DNA of 64,000 nucleotides from Parafrigoribacterium_A sp035571875 (GCA_035571875.1 DATNBR010000050.1:28028-92027); one strand, 5' to 3'. Shown: positions 8,523 to 17,580, counted from the stretch's first letter. Notes: a model not told the origin generated them from the sequence alone. A program made the numbers and translations.

Positions 8523-9325
8523 CGGTCCCGGTGCTGACGGCCTCCCGCACCGAGCGCGAAGGCGCACCGACCCTTGTGCTCGGGCCCTCGCTCGGCACGA
8601 CGACGCGGCTGTGGTCTGCCGCGATCCCGCTGCTGGCGCAGCACTTCGACATCCTCGCCGTCGACCTTCCCGGACACGGCGCCTCGCCGGCCGCAACCGA
8701 GCCCTTCAGCACCGGCGAGCTCGCCGAGGCGGTCGCGCGCGTCGCAGCGCTCGCGGGAGTGGAGCGCTTCTACTATGCCGGGGACTCGCTCGGCGGGCAG
8801 CTTGCCCTGGAGCTTGCGCTGCGGCATCCGGAGAAGACGATTGCGGTGTCGATCATCTGCTCGGCCGCCAAGGTAGGCGAGCCCGCGGCCTGGCTCGAAC
8901 GTGCAGCCACTGTGCGCGCGCAGGGCACGCCCGTGCTCGTCGGTCCGTCTGCTGGTCGCTGGTATGCCCCCGGTTTCATCGAGAAGAATCCGGAGCTCGT
9001 CGGCGCGATGCTCATCGAACTCTCCGACACGGATGACGAGAGCTATGCGCTGTGCTGCGAGGCCCTCGCAGTCTGCGACCTTCGCTCGCGGCTCGCGGAG
9101 ATCGACGTTCCCGTGCTCGCGCTGTGGGGGGCCCTGGATGTCGTGATCCCGCCCGCGGATGCCAGGACAGTCGCCGAGGGCGTGCGACACGGTCGCGGAC
9201 TCGAGCTTGCCGGCGTGGCCCACCTCGCGCCGGCCGAGAGCCCCACCGAGGTCGCGGAGGCGCTCATCGAGTTCTTCAGCGCCGCGCCCGAGCATGGAAC
9301 CGCATCGAGGAGGGAGCAGTCGTGA
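8519..9325 (+). CDS. pcaD: 3-oxoadipate enol-lactonase
   Basis: A 268-residue alpha/beta hydrolase that opens beta-ketoadipate enol-lactone to beta-ketoadipate. The nucleophile elbow is GDSLGG with Ser90. The acid is expected in LWGALDVVIPP and the catalytic His in VAHLAPAESP. The oxyanion region LGPSLGTTTRLW matches PcaD. The start is the GTG at 8519 overlapping the pcaB stop. PcaD and PcaC are separate proteins here, unlike the fused PcaL of many actinobacteria. Confidence 0.93.
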   Translation: MTVPVLTASRTEREGAPTLVLGPSLGTTTRLWSAAIPLLAQHFDILAVDLPGHGASPAATEPFSTGELAEAVARVAALAGVERFYYAGDSLGGQLALELALRHPEKTIAVSIICSAAKVGEPAAWLERAATVRAQGTPVLVGPSAGRWYAPGFIEKNPELVGAMLIELSDTDDESYALCCEALAVCDLRSRLAEIDVPVLALWGALDVVIPPADARTVAEGVRHGRGLELAGVAHLAPAESPTEVAEALIEFFSAAPEHGTASRREQS

Positions 9326-9723
9326 CGAGCGATTCGCGCAGCAACCGTGACAGCTACGACGAGGGCATGGCCGTGCGTCGCCAGGTGCTCGGCGCGAACC
9401 ACGTCGATCGCGCCACAGGCTCCATCGACGAGACGACCGCCGACTTCCAGGACCTCATCACGCGCTACGCCTGGGGCGAGATCTGGACGAGACCCGGACT
9501 CGACCGGCGGATGCGCAGCGCGGTCACGATCACGGCACTCATCGCGCACGGCCACTACGACGAACTGGCGATGCACCTCCGTGCCGCCCAGCGCAACGGA
9601 CTGAGCCGGGCAGAGATCACCGAGATCCTCCTCCAGGTGGGGATCTACTGTGGCGTTCCGGCGGCCAACTCGGCCTTCGCCATCGCCCAGAAGGTTTTCG
9701 CGGAAGATCCGCCCACCGACTAG
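9322..9723 (+). CDS. pcaC: 4-carboxymuconolactone decarboxylase
   Basis: A 133-residue AhpD-like all-alpha protein that decarboxylates 4-carboxymuconolactone to the enol-lactone. The CMD core is clear: YAWGEIWTRPGLDRRMRS, then HLRAAQRNGLSRAEITEIL, then QVGIYCGVPAANSAF. GTG start at 9322 overlaps the pcaD stop (GTGA), completing an unbroken coupled chain H-G-B-D-C. The later steps (pcaIJ and pcaF, succinyl-CoA transfer and thiolysis) are not in this window. Confidence 0.95.
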   Translation: MTSDSRSNRDSYDEGMAVRRQVLGANHVDRATGSIDETTADFQDLITRYAWGEIWTRPGLDRRMRSAVTITALIAHGHYDELAMHLRAAQRNGLSRAEITEILLQVGIYCGVPAANSAFAIAQKVFAEDPPTD

Positions 9724-9745
9724 ACCGTATCCGTCTTTTTCGTTG

Positions 9746-9765
9746 CTGAGTGAGCGCTCACTCAG
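9746..9765. promoter_or_regulatory. Perfect 20-bp palindrome, TetR operator
   Basis: CTGAGTGAGC is followed directly by its exact reverse complement. The palindrome fills the space between a -35-like TTGCTG (9743-9748) and the -10 TATGCT (9767-9772) of the TetR gene. The GAGTGAGCGCTCACTC core is typical of TetR-family operators and implies autorepression, with control of the ABC exporter that follows. Confidence 0.85.
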
Positions 9766-9766
9766 T

Positions 9767-9772
9767 TATGCT
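9767..9772 (+). promoter_or_regulatory. -10 box, leaderless promoter of the tetR-ABC operon
   Basis: TATGCT lies six bases before the GTG at 9779. With TTGCTG at 9743-9748 the spacing is 18 bases. No RBS is visible, so the transcript is probably leaderless. The adjacent palindrome would block it when bound. Confidence 0.65.
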
Positions 9773-9778
9773 CGGCGG

Positions 9779-10411
9779 GTGCCAGATTCCGAGACGCTGA
9801 AACCAGGGGGCACCCGTGCCCGGCCGCTGTCCCTCGACGCCCGCCGCGCGATGATCCTCGAGGCCGTCATGCCGCTCTTGGCGGAGCACGGCCGAGACAT
9901 CAGCTCGAAGCAGATCGCCCAGGCAGCCGGAATAGCCGAGGGCACGGTGTTCCGCGCCTTCGGCGACAAGGAGAGTCTCATCGAAGCCGGAATTGTCAAG
10001 CTTCTCGACCCCGAGCCGCTGCGCGAAGAGCTTCGAGCCATTGACCCGAAGCTCCCGCTCGAGCAAAAGGTGCTCGCCGTGGTGATGCTCATGCGGCGGC
10101 GCTTCGGCGAGGTATTCCGGATCATGGCGATGGTTGGTGGCGGACCGCCGCCGAGACGGGATCAGCGCCACGAATTCGCCGTCATCATCGCGCGCCTGCT
10201 GCAGCCGGAGGCCGAGGAGCTCAACTGGCCCCCGGAGCGGGTGGCGCATATCATCCGCCTCATCACTTTCGCCTCGTCGCTGCCCGCCCTCAACGAGAAC
10301 ACCGAGTTCACCGAGACCGAGCTCGCCTCGATCGTGCTCTACGGCGTCGCCGGGCAGGGCCGAGTCAGCGCATCCACCACAGCAATCGGAACGACAGAAA
10401 GCCGGCACTGA
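9779..10411 (+). CDS. TetR-family regulator of the ABC exporter
   Basis: A 210-residue repressor with an N-terminal helix-turn-helix (SSKQIAQAAGIAEGTVFRAF GDKESLIEA, about residues 41-70) and a ligand-binding C-terminal domain. GTG start at 9779, set by the leaderless promoter; a longer upstream frame would run through the operator and was rejected. The perfect palindrome between -35 and -10 is its likely binding site. The first ABC exporter gene begins five bases after its stop, so repressor and pump form one transcript. The ligand is unknown, probably a toxic compound exported by the pump. Confidence 0.9.
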   Translation: MPDSETLKPGGTRARPLSLDARRAMILEAVMPLLAEHGRDISSKQIAQAAGIAEGTVFRAFGDKESLIEAGIVKLLDPEPLREELRAIDPKLPLEQKVLAVVMLMRRRFGEVFRIMAMVGGGPPPRRDQRHEFAVIIARLLQPEAEELNWPPERVAHIIRLITFASSLPALNENTEFTETELASIVLYGVAGQGRVSASTTAIGTTESRH

Positions 10412-10416
10412 CAGCC

Positions 10417-12150
10417 ATGTTGCTCACCATTCTTCGCCGCTACCTCACGCCGCACTGGCCACTGCTCGTGGGCGTCGGCCTCTTCCAGGCGGCACAGTCC
10501 ATCGCCTCGCTGTTCCTGCCGAATCTCGTCGCCGACATCATCGACAACGGGGTCGCCAAGGGAGACGTCGGGCACATCCTGCTGGTCGGGTCGATCATGC
10601 TCGTAATCACGCTCGGTCAGGTCGTCTGCGCGATCACCGCGGTCTACTTCGGCGCCAAGGCGTCGATGCTGCTCGGGCGCAATCTGCGCGGCGCGATCTT
10701 CCACCGGGTCAGCGCGTTCTCCGAGCGCGAGGTCTCGCAGTTCGGTGCACCGTCGCTCATCACGCGCACGACCAACGACGTGCAGCAGGTACAGATGTTC
10801 GTGCTGATGACCTGCACCCTGTTCGTTTCGGCTCCCATCCTCGCGGTGGGCGGCGTCATCATGGCGATGCAGCAGGACCTCGGGCTCTCCTGGCTGATGG
10901 CGGTGAGCGTTCCGGTGCTGCTGGTCTCCATCGGCTTTATCGTCTCGCGGATGGTTCCGCTGTTCCGCCTCATGCAGAAGCGCATCGACAAGGTCAATCA
11001 GGTCTTGCGGGAGCAGCTCACGGGCATCCGGGTCATCCGTGCCTTCGTCCGGGAGAATGTCGAGAGCGCGCGCTTCGAGAAGGCCAACGGCGAACTGACC
11101 GCAACGGCGCTCGGAGCGGGCCGGCTGTTCGCGCTCATGTTCCCGATCGTCATGCTCGTGCTCAACGTGTCGAGCGTCGCCGTGATCTGGTTTGGCGGTC
11201 TCCGCGTCGAATCGGGCGAGATGCAGGTCGGCGCGCTCATCGCATACCTCAGCTACCTGCTGCAGATCCTCATGGCCGTCATGATGGCGACCTTCCTCGG
11301 CGTCATGCTCCCTCGCGCCTCGGTGAGCGGCGACCGCATCGGGGAAGTGCTCGACACCGAGTCGTCCGTGGTCATGCCGGAGCACGGCGTGACGGCTCTC
11401 GCGGAACGCGGAACGGTGGAGTTCGTGGATGTCTCCTTCGCCTATCCCAAGGCCGAGGAGCCCGTTCTGCACAACCTCAACTTCGCGGTGCGCGATGGGC
11501 AGACCACCGCGATTATCGGCAGCACCGGCGCCGGGAAGACGACTCTCGTCAACCTGCTACCCCGCCTCTTCGACGCCACGGGTGGTTCGGTATTCGTGGA
11601 CGGCGTCAACGTGCGGGAACTCGACCCCGACCTGCTGTGGAGTCGAATAGGCCTCGTGCCGCAGAAGCCCTACCTGTTCGCCGGCACCGTCGCGAGCAAC
11701 CTGCGCTATGGAAAACCGGATGCCACCGACGATGAGCTCTGGGAGGCGCTGACGATCGCCCAGGGCAGGCACTTCGTCGAGGAGATGGAGGGCGGCCTCG
11801 AAGGCGCGATCGCGCAGGGCGGCACCAACGTCTCCGGTGGACAACGCCAGCGGCTCGCCATCGCCCGCGCACTCGTGAAGAAGCCGGAGATCTACATCTT
11901 CGACGACTCGTTCTCCGCACTCGATAGTGCTACGGATGCGCGGCTTCGCACGGCCCTCGCGAAACACCGCAGTGACGCGACCATCATCGTCGTCGCCCAG
12001 CGCGTGGCGACCATTATGGACGCCGATCAGATCATCGTGCTCGACGACGGAGAAATCGTGGGCCGCGGCACGCACGACGAACTGCTCGCGACATCCGCCA
12101 CCTACGCTGAGATCGTCGAGTCCCAGCTCACCGCAGAGGAAGCAGCATGA
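10417..12150 (+). CDS. Heterodimeric ABC exporter, subunit with degenerate ATP site
   Basis: A 577-residue half-transporter: six membrane helices (about residues 1-310), then a nucleotide-binding domain with Walker A GSTGAGKTT, Q-loop region GLVPQKPYLFAGT, signature VSGGQRQR and Walker B IYIFDDSFSALD. The residue after the Walker B Asp is Asp instead of the catalytic Glu, marking a degenerate site as in LmrC/TM287-type subunits. The other gene supplies the canonical Glu. The stop overlaps the partner start (ATGA). Likely multidrug or lipid export across the plasma membrane, controlled by the upstream TetR protein. Confidence 0.92.
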   Translation: MLLTILRRYLTPHWPLLVGVGLFQAAQSIASLFLPNLVADIIDNGVAKGDVGHILLVGSIMLVITLGQVVCAITAVYFGAKASMLLGRNLRGAIFHRVSAFSEREVSQFGAPSLITRTTNDVQQVQMFVLMTCTLFVSAPILAVGGVIMAMQQDLGLSWLMAVSVPVLLVSIGFIVSRMVPLFRLMQKRIDKVNQVLREQLTGIRVIRAFVRENVESARFEKANGELTATALGAGRLFALMFPIVMLVLNVSSVAVIWFGGLRVESGEMQVGALIAYLSYLLQILMAVMMATFLGVMLPRASVSGDRIGEVLDTESSVVMPEHGVTALAERGTVEFVDVSFAYPKAEEPVLHNLNFAVRDGQTTAIIGSTGAGKTTLVNLLPRLFDATGGSVFVDGVNVRELDPDLLWSRIGLVPQKPYLFAGTVASNLRYGKPDATDDELWEALTIAQGRHFVEEMEGGLEGAIAQGGTNVSGGQRQRLAIARALVKKPEIYIFDDSFSALDSATDARLRTALAKHRSDATIIVVAQRVATIMDADQIIVLDDGEIVGRGTHDELLATSATYAEIVESQLTAEEAA

Positions 12151-14123
12151 GCGACACGACGGAAGAGCGCGAGAGGCCGGCCAGGCCGCCCCTGCGTCGC
12201 GGCCCGATGGGTGGGGCGAGCATGCCCGCCGAGAAGGCGATGAACTTCGGGCCGTCGGCCAAGCGGCTGGTCGGTCGGCTGAAGCCCCACTGGGTCGGGG
12301 TCACCTCGGTGTTCCTGTTCACCGTTGTCAGCGTCACCTTCAGCGTGATCGGACCCAAGCTGCTCGGTCAGGCCACCACGCTCATCTTCGAGGGAGTGAT
12401 CTCGAAGGGGCTCCCGGCGGGGGTCACGAAGGCGCAGGTCATCGCGGCGGCACGGGCGAAGGGCGACACGGGCAAAGCCGACCTGTTGAGCGGTATGCAT
12501 CTGACTCCCGGTGTCGGCGTCGACCTGCACGCGCTCAGCACGGTGCTCATGTGGGTGCTCGCGCTCTATGTGCTCTCCTCGGTGTTCGGCTGGCTTCAGG
12601 CCTACGTGCTGAACGACGTCGTGCAGCGCATCGTCTTCCGACTGCGTCAGGATGTCGAGGGGAAGATCAACCGACTGCCGTTGCGCTACTACGACAAGAT
12701 GCAGCGCGGCGAGTTGCTCAGCCGCGTCACCAACGACATCGACAACGTGTCGCAGAGCCTGCAGCAGACGCTGAGTCAGATGGTGACCTCGCTGCTGACG
12801 GTCGTCGGTGTGCTCGTGATGATGTTCGTCATCTCGTGGGTGCTCGCCCTGATCGCCCTCGTCACCATCCCGCTGACCGTCATCATCACGACGCTCGTCG
12901 CCAAGCGCTCGCAGAAGCTCTTCGTGCAGCAGTGGAAGTACACCGGAGAACTCAACGCCGACATCGAGGAGAACTTCACCGGTCACTCGCTCGTCAAGGT
13001 GTTCGGGCGCCAGCGCGAGGTGGGCACGGTCTTCGACGACAAGAACGAGCAGCTCTTCAAGGCCAGCTTCGGTGCGCAGTTCGTCTCCGGCGTCATCATG
13101 CCTTCGATGATGTTCGTCGGAAACCTGATCTACGTGGCGATCGCCGTGGTCGGCGGCGCGTTCGTCGCGGGCGGATCGATGCGTCTCGGCGACGTGCAGG
13201 CCTTCCTGCAGTACTCGCGCCAGTTCACCCAGCCGCTGACCCAGCTCGGCAGCATGGCGAATCTCGTTCAGTCCGGTGTCGCCTCCGCCGAGCGCGTCTT
13301 CGAACTGCTGGATGCCGACGACCAATCAGAGGACCACGAACCTGCGCAGTCCCCGACCGCATCCGCCGGTCGGCTCGTCTTCGAGAACGTCTCCTTCCGC
13401 TACACGGAGGACAAGCCGCTCATCGACAACGTGTCGCTCACCGCGGAGCCCGGTCACACCATCGCGATCGTCGGGCCGACCGGCGCGGGCAAGACCACGC
13501 TCGTCAACCTGATGATGCGGTTCTACGAGCTCGACTCCGGTCGCATCACCCTTGACGGTGTCGACATCGCCGAGATGTCCCGCGACGACCTGCGCGGCCG
13601 GATGGGCATGGTTCTGCAGGACACCTGGCTGTTCGGCGGCACGATCCGCGACAACATCGCCTATGGTCGACCGGATGCCACGGAGGAGGAGATCATCGAC
13701 GCGGCGACCGCGACCTATGTGGACCGCTTCGTGCGCTCCCTGCCGGAGGGCTACGACACGATCCTCGCGGACGAGGCCGAAAACGTGAGCGCGGGGGAGA
13801 AGCAGCTGCTGACCATCGCGCGGGCGTTTCTGGCGAAGCCCAGCGTGCTCATCCTGGACGAGGCGACAAGCTCGGTAGACACCCGCACGGAGGTGCTCGT
13901 GCAGAAGGCCATGGCCGCGCTGCGCTCCGACCGCACGAGCTTCGTGATCGCCCACCGCTTGTCGACGATCAGGGATGCGGACCTCATCCTCGTGATGGAG
14001 GCCGGCCAGATCGTGGAGCAGGGCACCCACTCCGAGCTGCTCGAGGCGGATGGCGCGTACGCCCGGCTGTACGAGGCTCAGTTCGCCGGGCCCGCGAACG
14101 ACACCTTGGTCGAGGAAGTCTAG
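12147..14123 (+). CDS. Heterodimeric ABC exporter, canonical ATPase subunit
   Basis: A 658-residue half-transporter. A polar N-terminal tail (about 45 residues, Arg/Pro-rich) precedes six membrane helices, with an extra insert between the first two (residues about 85-130). The ATPase domain has Walker A GPTGAGKTT, signature NVSAGEKQL (variant of LSGGQ) and Walker B LILDEATSSVD with the catalytic Glu. The variant signature here plus the Asp in the partner fits the asymmetric TM287/288-LmrCD design, with one hydrolysing and one regulatory site. ATG start at 12147 overlaps the previous gene. A strong hairpin repeat follows the stop. Confidence 0.92.
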   Translation: MSDTTEERERPARPPLRRGPMGGASMPAEKAMNFGPSAKRLVGRLKPHWVGVTSVFLFTVVSVTFSVIGPKLLGQATTLIFEGVISKGLPAGVTKAQVIAAARAKGDTGKADLLSGMHLTPGVGVDLHALSTVLMWVLALYVLSSVFGWLQAYVLNDVVQRIVFRLRQDVEGKINRLPLRYYDKMQRGELLSRVTNDIDNVSQSLQQTLSQMVTSLLTVVGVLVMMFVISWVLALIALVTIPLTVIITTLVAKRSQKLFVQQWKYTGELNADIEENFTGHSLVKVFGRQREVGTVFDDKNEQLFKASFGAQFVSGVIMPSMMFVGNLIYVAIAVVGGAFVAGGSMRLGDVQAFLQYSRQFTQPLTQLGSMANLVQSGVASAERVFELLDADDQSEDHEPAQSPTASAGRLVFENVSFRYTEDKPLIDNVSLTAEPGHTIAIVGPTGAGKTTLVNLMMRFYELDSGRITLDGVDIAEMSRDDLRGRMGMVLQDTWLFGGTIRDNIAYGRPDATEEEIIDAATATYVDRFVRSLPEGYDTILADEAENVSAGEKQLLTIARAFLAKPSVLILDEATSSVDTRTEVLVQKAMAALRSDRTSFVIAHRLSTIRDADLILVMEAGQIVEQGTHSELLEADGAYARLYEAQFAGPANDTLVEEV

Positions 14124-14130
14124 GCCGGGG

Positions 14131-14206
14131 GTCGCCGGAGACCGCACCGAAGGCTCCGCCCATAGAGGCCCACCACGCCCCCGCCTTCGGCGCGATCTCC
14201 GGCGAC
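14131..14206. repeat. Hairpin repeat, copy 1 (conserved loop)
   Basis: Arms 14131-14154 and 14183-14206 are 24 bases and pair at 22 positions; the loop is 14155-14182. The loop and inner arm match a second copy at 43983-44057 (loop core CCGCCCATAGAGGCCCACCA). Both copies sit between convergent genes, so it may act as a bidirectional terminator, or be a REP/MITE-like element. Confidence 0.8.
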
Positions 14207-14268
14207 TGAGTACCACGCAAGAGGTTCGCGACCCGGTCGTGCGCGACCTACCTGGCCAACGTTGGCGG

Positions 14269-15648
14269 TCAGTGGCCGGTGAGGGGGGCCATCAGCTTCG
14301 CCGCCAGGGATGTGCGGTGGGTGATCCGCTCCTCCAGGTCTGCCGCCTCCATCGCCAGGAGGCCGAGGTTCGACCCGACGAAGCGCAACGGTTCGAGTTC
14401 CCAGCTCGGCGAGCGGTGGTTGGTCCAGGGCAGTCGGGTGAGCTCGGTGTCCCGCCCGGAAATCAGGTCGGCGAGGGTTCTTCCGGCGAGATTCGTGGTG
14501 CTGAGGCCGTCCCCGACGTAGCCGCCGGCCGAGGCGATGCGGGTCACCGGGTCGAAGCTCGCGTGCGCATGCCAGTCTCGGGGCACGCCGAGCGGACCTC
14601 CCCAGCGGTGGGTGACCTCCGCATCCGCAGCCTGGGGAAAGAGGTCGACGAGCGTCTTGCGCAGGTGCTCGAAGACGCCCGGCACCCGATCGTATTCAGA
14701 GCGGATGCTGCTGCCCCAGTGATAGCGCGCCCCGCGGCCGCCGAAGGCAAAGCGATTGTCTGCCGTGCGCTGCCCGTAAATGAGCAGGTGCCGGTAGTCG
14801 GCGAAGGTCTGGCCGTGCTCGATGCCGATCTCGCGCCAGGTATCGTCGCTCAGCGGCTCCGTCGCGATCATGAGCGAGTACAGCGGCAGTATGCGGCGGT
14901 GCGTCTTCGGCAGGGTTGCGCCATAGCCCTCCGTGGCGATCACGACGGTTTCCGCAGTAACGGTGCCGTGCGTCGTGAGCACGGACCCCGCGCTCCAGTC
15001 GAGCACCTCGGTCCGTTCGTAGATCGTGCCTCCCAGCCGCTCCACCGTGCGGGCGAGGCCGCGCACGAGCTTCGCGGGATGAAGCCGCGCGCAGGCCGGA
15101 TCGAGGGTGGCCGCGAGCATCCCGGTGGGTCCGGTGGGTCCGGTGGGGTTCGGCAGGAATTCGACCCGGTCGACCCCGTAGTGGGCGGCCTCCGCGACCT
15201 CCGATCTGGCGCGCTCGAGCTGCGGTCGCGACCGCGCGTAGCCGATTGTGCCGGCCTTGAGGTAGTCGCAGTCGATGCCCTCGGCGTCCGTCACCCTGCC
15301 TACCTCGTCGACGGCGTCGATCATGGCCCGGCGCATGGCGAGGGCCGCATCGAGGCCGTGACGGCGTTCGAGGGCCGTGGTTGATGCGGGGAAGAGCGCG
15401 GAGCACCAGCCGCCGTTGCGGCCCGATGCGCCGAAGCCCGCGATGTGCTTCTCGATCACGGCAACGCGTAGCGCGCGGTCCCGCTTCAGCAGGTAGTAGG
15501 CGGTCCAGAGCCCGGTGAGCCCGCCGCCGACGATCGCGACATCGACCGCGACATCGCCGGGCAGCGCAGATCTCGGTGCGAGATCGTCCGCGCCGGAACC
15601 CACCAGCGAGTCGAGCCAGAAGCTGAGATCGCCATATCCGCTCTTCAT
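14269..15648 (-). CDS. FAD-dependent amine oxidase, PuuB-like
   Basis: A 459-residue DAO-fold flavoprotein. The dinucleotide motif VAIVGGGLTGLWTAYYL lies near residue 35, followed by the ATG-like SGRNGGWCS motif typical of gamma-glutamylputrescine oxidoreductase (PuuB) and related amine oxidases. The C-terminal GGYVGDGLSTTNLAGRTLAD binds FAD. The start is the ATG at 15648 behind GGGGAG. It follows the aminotransferase by 31 bases on the same strand and faces an aminoaldehyde dehydrogenase, which places it in polyamine degradation. The exact substrate (putrescine, glutamyl-putrescine or another amine) is not settled; no glutamate-putrescine ligase gene is in the window. Confidence 0.82.
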   Translation of the reverse strand: MKSGYGDLSFWLDSLVGSGADDLAPRSALPGDVAVDVAIVGGGLTGLWTAYYLLKRDRALRVAVIEKHIAGFGASGRNGGWCSALFPASTTALERRHGLDAALAMRRAMIDAVDEVGRVTDAEGIDCDYLKAGTIGYARSRPQLERARSEVAEAAHYGVDRVEFLPNPTGPTGPTGMLAATLDPACARLHPAKLVRGLARTVERLGGTIYERTEVLDWSAGSVLTTHGTVTAETVVIATEGYGATLPKTHRRILPLYSLMIATEPLSDDTWREIGIEHGQTFADYRHLLIYGQRTADNRFAFGGRGARYHWGSSIRSEYDRVPGVFEHLRKTLVDLFPQAADAEVTHRWGGPLGVPRDWHAHASFDPVTRIASAGGYVGDGLSTTNLAGRTLADLISGRDTELTRLPWTNHRSPSWELEPLRFVGSNLGLLAMEAADLEERITHRTSLAAKLMAPLTGH

Positions 15649-15679
15649 ACACTCCCCGCAGTCACGGAAACCCGAGGGC

Positions 15680-17101
15680 TCAGATGCGGGTCCAGGCCTC
15701 GGTGAGCACACCGCGCAGGATCGACTCGATCTCGTCGAACTCCTTCGGGCCGATGGTCAGCGGCGGCGCGAGCTGCACGACTGGGTCTCCCCGGTCATCC
15801 GCCCGGCAGTACAGGCCGGCCTCGAACAGCGCCTTGGAGAGGAAGCCGCGCAGGAGCCGTTCGGACTCGTCGTCGTCGAAGGTCTCCTTGGTCGCCTTGT
15901 CTTTGACGAGCTCGATGCCGAAGAAGTACCCGTCGCCGCGCACGTCGCCCACGATCGGCAGGTCCAGCAGCTTCTCGAGCGTCGCGCGGAAGATCGGGGA
16001 GTTGGTGCGCACGTTCTCGTTGAGCTTCTCCTCCTCGAAGATGTCGAGGTTGGCGAGCGCGACTGCCGAGGACACCGGATGGCCGCCGAAGGTGTAGCCG
16101 TGATAGAACGCCGTGTCACCGTGCTTGAACGGCTCGTACAGCCTGTCGCTGATGATGGTCGCGCCGATCGGGGAGTACCCGCTCGTCATGCCCTTGGCAC
16201 AGGTGATCATGTCGGGCTGGAAGCCGTAGGTGGTCGAGGCGAACATGTTGCCGATGCGGCCGAAGCCTGTGATGACCTCGTCCGCCACGAGCAGCACGTC
16301 GTACTTGTCGCAGATCTCGCGCACCCGCTGGAAGTACCCGGGCGGTGGCGGGAAGCAACCGCCGCTGTTCTGCACCGGCTCGAGGAACACCGCGGCGACG
16401 GTCTCGGGGCCCTCGAACTCGATCATCTCCTCGATGCGGTTCGCGGCCCACTGCCCGAAGGCGTTCAGGTCGTCCGCGTGCTCGGGCGCGCGGTAGAAGT
16501 TCGTGTTCGGCACGCGGAAGCCGCCGGGGGTGACCGGTTCGAACATCTCCTTCATCGCCGGGATGCCCGTGATGGCGAGCGCGCCCTGCGGGGTGCCGTG
16601 GTAGGCGACGGCCCGGGAGATGACCTTGTGCTTGGTGGGCCGGCCCTGCAGCTTCCAGTAGTACTTGGCGAGCTTGAATGCGGTCTCGACCGCCTCGCCG
16701 CCGCCGGTGGAGAAGAACACGCGGTTGAGATCTCCCGGGGCGTAGCCCGCGAGCCGGTCGGCCAGTTCGATCGCACTCGGATGCGCATACGACCAGAGCG
16801 GGAAGAAGGCGAGCTCCTCGGCCTGCTTGGCCGCGACCTCGGCGAGTCGCCTGCGGCCGTGACCGGCATTGACGACGAAGAGGCCGCTCAGGGCGTCGAA
16901 GTACTTCTTGCCCTTCGAGTCCCAGATGTGGTGCCCCTCGCCCTTGACGATGATGGGCACGCCCGGTCCGTCCTCCATGACGGACTGTCTGGCGAAGTGC
17001 ATCCAGAGGTGATCTTTGGCCTTCTGCTGCAGCGCCGCCTCGTCGTACTTCGTCGACCCTGACGCTGCCGATGGCTGAGCCGTCTCGACTGTGGTTGTCA
17101 T
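15680..17101 (-). CDS. Class III aminotransferase, putrescine--pyruvate type (SpuC-like)
   Basis: A 473-residue PLP enzyme of the omega-transaminase group. PLP-binding Lys303 lies in TCAKGMTSGYSPIGA, with the preceding LLVADEVITGFGRIG acidic motif and the FFSTGGGEAVETAFKLA cofactor-phosphate motif. The N-terminal DHLWMHFARQ stretch is typical of SpuC/YgjG-like polyamine aminotransferases. It probably transfers the amino group of putrescine (or a related amine) to pyruvate, giving 4-aminobutanal and alanine. It starts two bases after the stop of the Lrp/AsnC regulator and is followed by the PuuB-like oxidase: one operon. Confidence 0.87.
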   Translation of the reverse strand: MTTTVETAQPSAASGSTKYDEAALQQKAKDHLWMHFARQSVMEDGPGVPIIVKGEGHHIWDSKGKKYFDALSGLFVVNAGHGRRRLAEVAAKQAEELAFFPLWSYAHPSAIELADRLAGYAPGDLNRVFFSTGGGEAVETAFKLAKYYWKLQGRPTKHKVISRAVAYHGTPQGALAITGIPAMKEMFEPVTPGGFRVPNTNFYRAPEHADDLNAFGQWAANRIEEMIEFEGPETVAAVFLEPVQNSGGCFPPPPGYFQRVREICDKYDVLLVADEVITGFGRIGNMFASTTYGFQPDMITCAKGMTSGYSPIGATIISDRLYEPFKHGDTAFYHGYTFGGHPVSSAVALANLDIFEEEKLNENVRTNSPIFRATLEKLLDLPIVGDVRGDGYFFGIELVKDKATKETFDDDESERLLRGFLSKALFEAGLYCRADDRGDPVVQLAPPLTIGPKEFDEIESILRGVLTEAWTRI

Positions 17102-17103
17102 GA

Positions 17104-17580
17104 TTACCTAGTTCCCCAGTTGTAGAACTGTTTCTGAAGTTTGAGATAGACGAAAGTTTCGGTGGACTGCACGCCCGGAATGCCGCGGATGTCCTGGTTG
17201 AGCAGTTCGATGAGGTCGTCGTCGTTCTCACAGACGACCTCCGCGAGGATGTCGAAGCTGCCCGCGGTGAGCACGACGTAGTCGACGGCCGGAATTCGGC
17301 CGAGCCGCTCCGCGATCGCCGTGGTGTCACCCGTCGCTCGCACGCCGATCATGGCCTGGCGGTAGAAACCGAGCTGCATGGGGTCCGTGACGGCGACCAC
17401 CTGCATGACTCCGGAATCCGTGAGTTTCTGTACCCGCTGGCGCACGGCGGCCTCGCTGAGACCGACGGCCTTGCCGATCTCTGCGTAGCTGCGGCGGCCA
17501 TCCGATTGCAATTGTTCGATGATCGCCTTGGATACGTCATCGAGCTGCACTGCCTTGCCGGGCTTGCTCGAAGGTGTCAT
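17104..17580 (-). CDS. Lrp/AsnC-family regulator of amine catabolism
   Basis: A 158-residue feast/famine regulator: N-terminal helix-turn-helix (RRSYAEIGKAVGLSEAAVRQ, about residues 29-48) and a C-terminal RAM/ligand domain (VDYVVLTAGSFDILAEVVCE). It is the first gene of the operon with the aminotransferase and PuuB-like oxidase and diverges from the aldehyde dehydrogenase with 123 bases between starts. That placement makes it the probable activator or repressor of both directions, with an amine or amino acid as effector (inference). Confidence 0.9.
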   Translation of the reverse strand: MTPSSKPGKAVQLDDVSKAIIEQLQSDGRRSYAEIGKAVGLSEAAVRQRVQKLTDSGVMQVVAVTDPMQLGFYRQAMIGVRATGDTTAIAERLGRIPAVDYVVLTAGSFDILAEVVCENDDDLIELLNQDIRGIPGVQSTETFVYLKLQKQFYNWGTR

